A stretch of 64,000 nt of DNA, from NCBI GenBank assembly GCA_000934385.1, contig KN880534.1, positions 1 through 64,000 of the forward strand, written 5' to 3'. The stretch's first letter is position 1; each line of letters opens with the position of its first letter. A model generated the notes under the pieces. The model was not told the DNA's origin. It did not search any database and worked only from the letters and a program-made list of their open reading frames with translations. Shown piece after piece: positions 56,311-64,000 of this stretch. Source of the DNA: Cylindrobasidium torrendii FP15055 ss-10. Taxonomy: Eukaryota; Basidiomycota; Agaricomycetes; Agaricales; Physalacriaceae. A program made the position numbers and the translations under genes.

Positions 56311-57352
56311 TCAATCTGTTTCCATGCTGCCCTCTGACTGTTCATCGGCTTGTCTTTGAACAGCATCTAAGAAGGGAAGTAGTCCTAGGCCAGCTTCTTC
56401 TGGGAGTCCAAGACCGCGCACAAGCCCTCCCAAGAGACCGGTGCGGAGAGCCTGATCAAAGTTGGAGACCGCAGAACGGAATTGAGGCGTGCTAATCCAC
56501 AAAAATTAGGCCGGCTTGGATGTCAATGCACAATTCCACGTACTTCACGATGCGATGCACCACCTCCGCCGAAGGTGGTACGGGTAGGTCAGCTGGGAGA
56601 TGTGGGAAGAGCGCAGGAATCAATTGAGGGTGGCTTGCAAAGAGAGACGAGACGTTGGCGGGAGTGAGAATATCTGTAAGGGCAAGGTCTGGAGCACCAC
56701 CACCAATGGATGAGTCTCCGCCAGATCCAAGCCGGGATAGTAAAGAAGACAGTTGTTGAAGTTGTTCGGGGGTAGCTTGAGGAACGTTGGAACTGAGTGG
56801 TCGATCTCCGAATTAGAAGGAGATTGCGGCGTGCGAGAGTTTGGTCCTTACGAGGAGGACGCGGCTTGCGAAGATGCAGCGCTAGAAGACGCAGCGCCCC
56901 AAGTGGGTGTGAATTCAGGGTCTTCGAGATATCCATTCACATTGCGCACGAACTCGTCGTCTCGGGAGTCTGAGGCATCTTGCATCCAGAACTAGAATGT
57001 GATTTAGGTCAAGGATATCATGCGGGTTGACGTGTGATTGACGCACAAAGTGTCTCTGGTCTGAGGACGAGAATTTGAGGACGAATGTCCTTCCGGATGC
57101 CTTGATGAGAGATGCATCGGACGGGAAAAGAATAAGATCCTTTTTGTGCGGTGAGAGAGCGCCTTCAAGCCCGCTTTGAGCACATACCTCCTCCACATCG
57201 TTCGTGACGCGATTCTTCCACATGAAGTGCAACAGCCCATCATCTCCGTTTGTAATCATCACTGCTCCCTTCGTGGATACCGGGTCCACCCAGTTTGTGC
57301 CTTCGCGGCGGAAAGCGCGGCCAGCTTTGAATGCAAGTAAAGTATCTCCCAT
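56311..57352 (-). CDS. RPN13: 26S proteasome ubiquitin receptor RPN13 (ADRM1)
   Basis: A base-subcomplex ubiquitin receptor. The N-terminal Pru domain is clear after splicing: LLAFKAGRAFRREGTNWVDP, KGAVMITNGDDGLLHFMWKN, VTNDVEE + DLILFPSDASL, FVLKFSSSDQRHF + FWMQDASDS, FVRNVNGYLEDPEF. A Ser/Ala-rich linker leads to the DEUBAD-type C-terminus, which recruits the deubiquitinase UCH37 where present: LTDILTPANVSSLFASHPQL, FPHLPADLPVP, QFRSAVSNFDQALRTGLLGG, GLGLLPFLDAVQRQADEQ. The start is at 57352 and the stop at 56311. Divergent from the SCOC-like gene with 96 bp between ATGs. Confidence 0.93.
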
Positions 57353-57448
57353 GATGGTTGAACGCGACGAACGACGCGCGTCCGATCATGATGATACGCG
57401 AGCGAACTATTGCCGCCGGCACCACTACATCCCTCTCACTATACCATC

Positions 57449-57794
57449 ATGTCCTTCGGAGGCTCAGACGACCTTGGAGGTGGCTGGGCTGCCCCAATCA
57501 TTGGAGATCCGATAAAAGATGCTCTACAGCGCGAGCAGCTACTAAAGTCTGTGCCGGTCTGTTCTTGTGTGGTAAGCAAGCTCATTTCGCGCTCAAGGGA
57601 CATTGCCGCCGCCCAAGAAGATTTAAGAAGTGAGCCATGCCGATATGCTGTAAATCATTCTGACCCGGCCTTCAGCGTTCTATGCTCGTGCTCAAACAGT
57701 ACAGAAGGAAGTCGACAAGCTCACTTCCAACAATAGTACACTGCAGATGTATATCGATAATCTGACCGTGCAAATGGCAAAGCGTCGAGGATAG
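57449..57794 (+). CDS. Short coiled-coil protein (SCOC/DUF2205-like)
   Basis: About 95-100 aa in two exons. MSFGGSDDLGGGWAAPIIGD leads into helical ALQREQLLK and RDIAAAQEDLR. An intron (GTGAGC...CTTCAG) follows, then FYARAQTVQKEVDKLTSNN and TLQMYIDNLTVQMAKR. The C-terminal half parallels human SCOC (LKSENQVLGQYIENLM), a Golgi/endosome coiled-coil protein that binds Arl1 and influences autophagy. A CSCVVSKLISRS segment in exon 1 might be a frame-neutral intron (GTCTGT or GTAAGC donor), which would shorten the protein. Trafficking function here is inferred from the family. Confidence 0.75.
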
Positions 57795-57927
57795 GTGCTG
57801 CCATCGTCTATACCCTCTGTTGTTCATTTCTGTTTCCCATCATGTTGCCCCGCCGCGTACTACTACTAGTTCTACATCACAAGTGCATCTGTGGAAAACG
57901 CACCGTTGATGGAGCGCTTCATGGTAA

Positions 57928-59232
57928 CTACAACTCCTGACAGTGTACAATTTGGAGCCCATTTTGAACCAGGCCCTTCAACTGGCTTCCGATATCCACC
58001 TTTCCTACGCTTCGCACATATCCAAGCCGTTTGAGAGGAAGGCCAGCCGATGCTCTTGTTCTCAACATCTCCAATACTCTGTGTGCTTCGGCGGGGCATC
58101 GCAGCTCGACTTCCGCTAGTTTAACCCATGGAAGCCGGGTTTCAGCGCCAACATGCAACAATGCCATTCTTTCGCGCTTCTCCCTTTCCGACCTTCCTCC
58201 TCTTCCCCGCTTTTTCATCGTCCCTTTTGTGAGTGCTGACAGCCACGCCGAAGGGTCACTATGAACTACTTCCAGATGGCGGATGTTCGGTATGATATTG
58301 AACCCCCCGGCCAGATGTGCTACCTCGAGGTCGCGAATGTCCAGCACTACCAAATGCTCGACACTGGTCATCGTGTGCTTGGCCCAGCCATCGAACAGGT
58401 CTTTGAGTGCAAACCCGCCGCAGTTTGCAACAATCAATGTGTGTAAGGCTGGCGCCGAGACGTAGCGTGGAATGACTTGCTGGAGTCCGCAAGCTGGAAG
58501 AGAAATTTTGAAGACTCGCAACTCCGGAAGGACGATGGGATCACCCATGTCTGTTGTCATTTCTGTCGGATCGAATGACACCGAAGAGAGCTTCAGGGTT
58601 TTAAGAGTGTCCTTGGAGCTGTTCAGCATTTGACGAAACGATAATGGAGGGTGGAAGTTTATCATGGCCAACTCAATGTCGGTGAGATTGCGCATTGGTA
58701 AAATCGGCAATGCAAGTATCATTGAAACGGATTTGAGCATTGGTGAACCACCTTCGAGTATGCAGAGTCCTTGCGCGTTCGAGTAAATTTCGTCTTGCTG
58801 AACCACTTGAAAAGTTGTGAGTCGGGGCGCCACCATCCCCGCAAGGGCTCTGAATATCTGCTCGAGAACAAGGTCGTGACAAGTGTAGATGCGCAGTTCA
58901 GAGATCCGATGTATGTGGGACAGTAGGATATCCACTGCCCATTGCAAGTGGAGACTCCCGACACACATGAAGGCGTTCGCGTTGAATGTAAGATCCAGCA
59001 AAGCGTACTTGCTTCGATCCAGATAGAGAAGAGGCAACACCATGCTGCGACCTAAATCAACCTCAATCGTCAAGATCGCCCATATCTCGCACGCGTCGTT
59101 GAGAGCGATATCCCGCCAGCGTCTACAGACGTGAGAAATGACCATCGCGCCGTGGTCCGTATCGAACGCTGATGACGAGCGACATGCGAGAAAGATGGAA
59201 ACAAGGACTTCACAGGGAATATGATCACCCAT
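57928..59232 (-). CDS. F-box protein
   Basis: A single-exon 434-aa frame, start chosen at MGDHIPCEVL (59232) because the F-box begins at once. The F-box reads HIPCEVLVSIFLACRSSS, then AMVISHVCRRWRDIAL and CEIWAILTIEV. A leucine-rich, repeat-like C-terminal region follows (for example LRVFKISLPACGLQQVIPRY, VEHLVVLDIRDLEVAHLAG), which probably forms LRRs for substrate binding. Such proteins are expected to be SCF ubiquitin-ligase adaptors; this family is greatly expanded in Agaricomycetes and evolves fast. The lack of introns contrasts with its neighbours. The upstream frame continues to 59370 but lacks F-box character. Confidence 0.85.
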   Translation of the reverse strand: MGDHIPCEVLVSIFLACRSSSAFDTDHGAMVISHVCRRWRDIALNDACEIWAILTIEVDLGRSMVLPLLYLDRSKYALLDLTFNANAFMCVGSLHLQWAVDILLSHIHRISELRIYTCHDLVLEQIFRALAGMVAPRLTTFQVVQQDEIYSNAQGLCILEGGSPMLKSVSMILALPILPMRNLTDIELAMINFHPPLSFRQMLNSSKDTLKTLKLSSVSFDPTEMTTDMGDPIVLPELRVFKISLPACGLQQVIPRYVSAPALHTLIVANCGGFALKDLFDGWAKHTMTSVEHLVVLDIRDLEVAHLAGGFNIIPNIRHLEVVHSDPSAWLSALTKGTMKKRGRGGRSEREKRERMALLHVGAETRLPWVKLAEVELRCPAEAHRVLEMLRTRASAGLPLKRLGYVRSVGKVDIGSQLKGLVQNGLQIVHCQEL

Positions 59233-59833
59233 GACGGCAAACGTCGAACATGCAGCGCTGAATCCTGAGTGATGTGATTGGGAGAAGTGAGCCTCGAAGT
59301 ACAATATTACATAATCTTCAATGAACACAATGAAAGCCAACGAGGGTTCGATTCCAAGATCTACGTACACGTACCTAAGTTACATGGTTTGGCACCCGAA
59401 GTCAAGCTTATTGTACATGTTGCATCTTATTTATTCTAACATACGGAGCGGAATGCTCTGGACATCTGTGATTCCAACTTTCGATTCGAGTAGAAATTTA
59501 CTCACAGTAGATGATCAGTAGATGATGTTCCGGTGGCAACATACTCTCCTGGTTAAACGCAAGCTCAAGCTCAAGCTTGGGACCCAATTTTTATTATGAA
59601 TTTTGATTCCTGCTGGTCAGGAACCCACCGGGAGGTGATAGTCGTCCTCTGCAATGTTCAAAGGGCATAAAAGTACGCTTACCGCAGCTTCCATTCGTGC
59701 AGGGTATATATGAGAAATGTAAATAGAGTCTAGGAAGAAATGCAAGCGGCAACATCGAAAGTTAAACGCGATCACGTGCGACAGTCTACACCATTGAGCG
59801 GTAAAGCAAATTGAAATTACATTTGATGTGCCT
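59233..59833. other. Intergenic, F-box gene promoter
   Basis: About 600 bp. It contains an exact 11-bp tandem duplication (59505-59526) and an AAGCTC-type 6-bp repeat (59561-59578). GGTTCGATTCC at 59344 matches a tRNA B box but does not fold as a tRNA. Confidence 0.5.
59505..59526. repeat. 11-bp exact tandem duplication
   Basis: CAGTAGATGAT occurs twice back to back (59505-59515 and 59516-59526). It is non-coding. Probably slippage or a transposon footprint. Confidence 0.7.
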
Positions 59834-61491
59834 TCAAAGTTCTGCCATTCTGTCAAGGATAGAAAGCACATCGGTTCTCGACATCGCGTCTACAACCTTG
59901 GTCTCTACCGTTGCGTGGAATATCAGTCGTGCGACGACCTCTCCCTACGAAAATCAGCGACGGCTATATTGTGTGTGAAGCAGTACGCACCAAGTCTACA
60001 ACGATGGCAACAACGATGAGCCAAATGACAATCCAGGTGATTCTATCCATTGCCGTGTTATTCAAGTGTTCATGGATCGCATCGAGCTGCATCCTGTCAG
60101 ACCTAACCTCTATATGAGAGGAAAAGATACATACGAAATCACTGGCTACTCCGAGCTTGTCATTCAACACTTGTACCCTTGGCTTTATCTCCATGTACTC
60201 CCTGACAGCATCATAGAGCTCCTTCAAACTGGCCTCGCTCCAGAACAGCTCCGGGACATCTAGGACATTGGAGACAAGATTGACGTCGCGGCGTAGCTTG
60301 AAAAGGCGTCCGGTGAGTTTGAGAGCTTCGTGGCGTTTGAGCTGTAGGGAACCGCCGTTGGCAAGCTGTTTGGGAATGGATAGCGTTGTTGGTGCAGAAA
60401 GCACGCGTTGTGCGTCTGTCTCGTAGCGTGCCAGAAGCGTCGATTGTGCGAGAGCGTGAGCGATGGATAGTTTGAGTAGATGGGAACGGGACTTGAGAGT
60501 GAAGAAGTCATTGTAAATACGAGGGTACAAGACATACGGATCATGGGCGTAATGGCATTCCTCGACTTCCCAGTCGTCGTGTCGAATCTTGCGACCCATT
60601 ATTTGGGCATTTCGGAGATCGTCGAGAATTGTACGCTCTTGGTGTTCGGTCATATTGAAGAACACCGCAACCCCATAGTCGAAAAACACAACTTCTGCCA
60701 CCTCGTCCTCGTCTGTGAGGTCTGCAGGCACGGTATTTGAACGGCGCGGGGGCTGTGGTGGGTTGGCAGGGACCTCTGCCTCCACCTCTGCCTCAGTGTC
60801 GGAAACCGCAGCGGCGTGCTCTGGTTCTTCTGCCTCTGAATCGCTGGGTCTTCGTCGCATAGTCCGTGTCGTTGCTGGAGAGGTTGAGATGTATCCATCA
60901 CGGTGACTATGCGTCTCTTCTGCTGGGAAGTAGGTGCCCTGGTATCCATTTTCCTCGGCTTCAGACAAGCGGGACATGATATTTTTGCGGTCCTCCGGAT
61001 TGGGCGGGGCAGAAGACCGAATATTGGATGAAGGGCCGTACCCAGGCAACAAGGGAAGGTGATACATCTATAGCTCTCATTAGCATTGGTGGGACACGGC
61101 CTCCATCGCCACACACCACGTAGAGGGCCTCGTCAAATACGCGTGGGAAGACATTATGTTCCCGCTTGAGGTATGAGGCAAGTAACTTCGCATTCAAGGA
61201 TTCGGCCACACAGTAGGCTGTAAGCCGTTTGAAGCCAGCGCGCTCTCGTTGATCCTTCGACATTTTCTCGCCTTCAGTCTTGTGTGCACGCCCATGACCG
61301 ACATCGGTTTCGTAGTCCAGTTCGTCTTCCTCAGCTGCTAATGGCTTTGTTTGTGGGGCGGAGGGCAGGACGACGAGTTTTTGCGAAGTCTTCGACGTGC
61401 GGTGTGTCGCGGAGGCTTGCCTTCGCGATTCGCCATTGCGGCGCAGTTTCGCAGACGAGGGCAAGCGTAATGGTGGTGGTGGACGTGACAT
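59834..61491 (-). CDS. RMD1/DUF155-family membrane protein
   Basis: A conserved RMD1/RMND1-type protein; yeast RMD1 is needed for meiotic division and S. pombe sif3 is a relative. Exon 1 (MSRPPPPLRLPSSAKLRRNG, ATG at 61491) contains KRLTAYCVAESLNAKLLASY. An intron with a GCTAAT branch site then joins FPRVFDEALY to MYHLPLLPGYG. DUF155 blocks follow: EVVFFDYGVAVFFNMTE, EECHYAHDPYVLYPRIYNDF and KLSIAHALAQSTLLARYE. Then come LTGRLFKLRRDVNLVSN, LDVPELFWSEASLKELYDAV and YMEIKPRVQVLNDKL. A C-terminal transmembrane helix (ITWIVIWLIVVAIVVDL) is followed, across a last intron, by GEVVARLIFHATVET and the stop at 59834. About 480 aa. Confidence 0.9.
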
Positions 61492-61768
61492 TGAAAGGTG
61501 TTCGATCAGAATTGACGTCAGGTGTGCTTGATCTCATGAGAAACAATGTATAGTACTTAGCAGTACTAAGTATGGCTAGCGTGACATCCTCTTCCACCTC
61601 CATTACGACAAGCCGACAAATCAGATTCACTTCCAAATCAACGTGTTATACAACCTCTGGAACAAATACGATACCAAAAGAAAAAGCAGTAGCAGGCTCG
61701 ACAAAAGTAAAAGCAAGGAGGTAAGTACTTGTACGTGTAACCCGTTGAACGTTAACAAGATTACAAGT

Positions 61769-64000
61769 CTACATCTGATCTGCGCACGGACAGTCACAGC
61801 TAGCCACCGCGCAGGTCGTATGCGACTGTGCGCCGTTCCCGACGAAGAACCAGTCCATGATATGACTTGCATGTCCACCGTGTCGACAAGTTTGGCACAT
61901 GACAATAGCGTCCTCGAGGGTGTCTAAATAGCGTCACATTCCAAGTGCACAGAAAGTACTGAATTACTGACCTGCCTCCGCGGTCGGGTTCTTTCTTAAC
62001 TGCATTTCTCGGGCAATGTCTGGTATGATACTCAACGACATCAAGCAGACAGAACATCGAGGCAGTGGGCGCGCGCAATGTGGGCAAACCGTAGGCTGGC
62101 GGATATATCATCAGAATAACATCGTTGCTGTGAAAACCACATACTTTATAGGGTCTTCCGCCATCCGTTGTCCCCTCCCCACTCATTGTCCTGTTGCAGT
62201 AATTACATCTAAGCAAGATATGTTTTGGCGCCCATTCCTTCGGTAAGATGTATCCGTCGTCAACGGCTTCTTGAACCACCTTTCCTCTGCTCACATCGAA
62301 TTCTACGCGGTGATGGAACAACCTGAACCCGTCCAACAAATCCCTATAGCTGTCGATCCACCTTTCAGCCCTCTTGTCAGTATGTCGAGCAGGGGATACA
62401 AATGAGGCCAGGACCGCCGCCGTCTGTATGTCGCCAGTCGTATCCACATAAGCTTGTACCACACCCACGCCAGCCTTTGACCGCAAGCCAGTGACCATTA
62501 TTGCATCGATAGCACCACCGTTTTGTCTATCCTTTACCCTTGAGAGGTACGACGATAGCGATTTGTCGTCCAAGAACTGGAAGGCAATGGCAAGGCGTTC
62601 GCGGAAGGGCAGGAGCTCCTCCTCGAGCACTTCCATCCAGTCGCCCAGCGCTAGGTGTGTAAGGATGACGCGTAAATATGGGTCCTGAAGCTTCACAATC
62701 ATACGCTCGCAGTGTTCTCGAAGGTCGACAGAGCTCAGACCGCCTGAACGGCCGCTGATATGGCCAGCTAGCGCCGCGAGCATACCGGACATCATTTGAT
62801 GGTTCTCGTCTGGGTTGTATTGGTTTAAAAAAAAAGGTCGCAGTAACATGACAATGCATACCTTCGCTATGCAAAAGTATATCAACTGCCTTGGAAATCC
62901 TCCTCGTGAAGACGGCCCAGCAAGCCGCTCGCGAGAGTTTGCCGTTCTCAACCCACCTGAAATTCTTGAGTAATGGTATACGGGAGTTCCGGTGGACGAA
63001 CCTTTCGATATCCTTTGCCAGCTCATGCTCTTTCATGCTCCATCCAATCATCAACAGGGCAACTTGTCGCTGTAAAGGTTTTGCAGTATGTACCGAAGGT
63101 GTCCAATGGGTAGCGTCCAGTCCCCCTCTGGCAAGCAGTTCTTTAAGTGCAGCGTTGAGATCCCCATGCGACCGTCCCATCGGCGAGATAGTCCGCTGCC
63201 CTCGAAGGATATCATCATCAGGGGGAAGAAGACTACTACGATTCATGGGTGTTGCAGTCGCAATGTCGATGCGAGGTGTATGTCCTTCCCATGTGTTGTA
63301 GAGCCCGTCGAAAGAAAAGTCGAATCCGTTCACAATGGGCGATGGGTGGCATATGATGTTGCGAGTGTCTAACAGCAAGGTCAGACCGACGAGGTATGGG
63401 TATACCACATCGTACAAGCAATCCATTTCCATAGGTCCGCCAGTATCAGAGTCAAGTAGTCGGCAGAGTCATTTGTGTTCAAGATAATCCATGAATTATT
63501 GGAAGGCTGGGGGCCCATTAGAAGCATTTGTGGTCAGAAATATAACTTACGCTGGTCAAACCGTATCCGCTTAGAGCTCTTCTCCTCATCATCATGGACA
63601 CGTCCTCTTCTATTGTAGCTGCTATTCCTTTCAACTGCTTTTTCGGCTTTACTGGGGCCCGAGTATCAGGCGAGAGGGCCGGCTTCAACCGTACGTTTTC
63701 TTTGCGCGACCGAGAAATAGATCTGTTGAAAAATTCTGCCTTGTTCATTTGAGTGTCTTGCATTCTCAACGAGGAAGGACTGAATGAGCGTCCTTGAGGA
63801 GTATCAGCAGCCAAACTAGAACCCCTGAAGGATTGGCGGCGGGACGACGGGTTATACGATGCACTCCGACTTGTCGTCGTCGTCGTCGTCGTCGCTGGCT
63901 CCCTTGAGGCAGGCTTATCGCGACCTCTGGATTGTGAATTACCAGCACTGCGAGGGGCATGGGGTAGAGGTGCCGGTATGTCCCATGGCTCAGGAGGTAC
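61769..64000 (-). CDS. MIO/SEA4 subunit of the SEACAT/GATOR2 complex (5' end outside window)
   Basis: Only the C-terminal part is in the window; the N-terminal WD40 propeller should lie beyond 64000. GATOR2/SEACAT sits on the vacuole/lysosome and activates TORC1 in response to amino acids. A low-complexity linker with seven Thr is followed by EDVSMMMRRRALSGYG, then an alpha-solenoid (LQRQVALLMIGWSMKEHELA, LLARGGLD, DPYLRVILTHLALGDW). The C-terminal zinc module is diagnostic: LLRCNYCNRTM, VCPHCARPLPRCSVCLMSL. An intron then leads to MCQTCRHGGHASHIMDWFF and CAVASCDCPCADQM, stop at 61769. CRHGGHAxHxxxWF is the MIOS-type RING-like signature. Confidence 0.9.
63873..63893. repeat. (GTC)7 microsatellite in coding sequence
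   Basis: Seven GTC units on the plus strand, read as a run of seven Thr in the disordered linker of the MIO/SEA4 gene. Length changes would add or remove Thr without a frameshift. Confidence 0.85.

Noticed and set aside
59344..59354. GGTTCGATTCC, a perfect tRNA B-box match
   Set aside because: The flanking bases do not form a T-stem and no A box or acceptor stem is present. It lies in F-box 5' flanking DNA.
59233..59370. 46-codon N-terminal extension of the F-box ORF
   Set aside because: F-box proteins of this type normally begin just before the F-box. The extension is hydrophobic and unlike the family.

Overview
This window is nuclear DNA from a filamentous basidiomycete, most likely an Agaricomycete. 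The evidence is direct: almost every gene is split by short GT-AG introns of about 45-60 nt. The gene content is fungal (RTT109, SPO71-like, PET127, a Zn2Cys6 regulator), and one protein carries a SANT-like DUF6818-type domain that I associate with Agaricomycetes. No species can be named. I support 29 protein genes, roughly one per 2.2 kb, on both strands. The last gene is cut by the right edge. I found no tRNA, rRNA or complete transposon.

Left part (1-19.5 kb), in order: an M3 oligopeptidase; an ARL8-type GTPase; a MYND-like zinc-finger protein; an MFS sugar transporter; the histone acetyltransferase RTT109; a large disordered proline/serine-rich protein; the pre-rRNA processing factor FCF2; and a mitochondrial carrier. 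A 2.7-kb gene-poor stretch follows.

Middle part (22-41 kb): a CENP-B-like DNA-binding protein without a transposase core; a large SPO71-like PH-domain protein divergent from an RBM18-type RNA-binding protein; a second 2.7-kb gene-poor stretch that holds a small structured repeat; a 180-aa protein of unknown function; a secreted carboxylesterase; and a cytochrome P450 with a TATA box.

Right part (41-64 kb) is very dense: UTP3/SAS10, mitochondrial uS12, a UPF0390 protein, NDUFA9, TOM22, a Zn2Cys6 regulator, PET127, a coiled-coil protein, the DUF6818-type protein, RPN13, an SCOC-like protein, an F-box protein, RMD1, and MIO/SEA4 of the SEACAT/GATOR2 complex. Five head-to-head pairs in the window share intergenic spacers of about 95-260 bp. 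Four nuclear genes for mitochondrial proteins (uS12m, NDUFA9, TOM22, PET127) lie within about 9 kb.

Most genes are housekeeping and conserved. I did not find a convincing new multi-gene system. The best leads are a 6-nt microexon that supplies a zinc ligand of the Zn2Cys6 regulator, the mitochondrial gene neighbourhood with shared promoters, a MITE-like structured element near 31.1 kb, and the stand-alone CENP-B-type protein.
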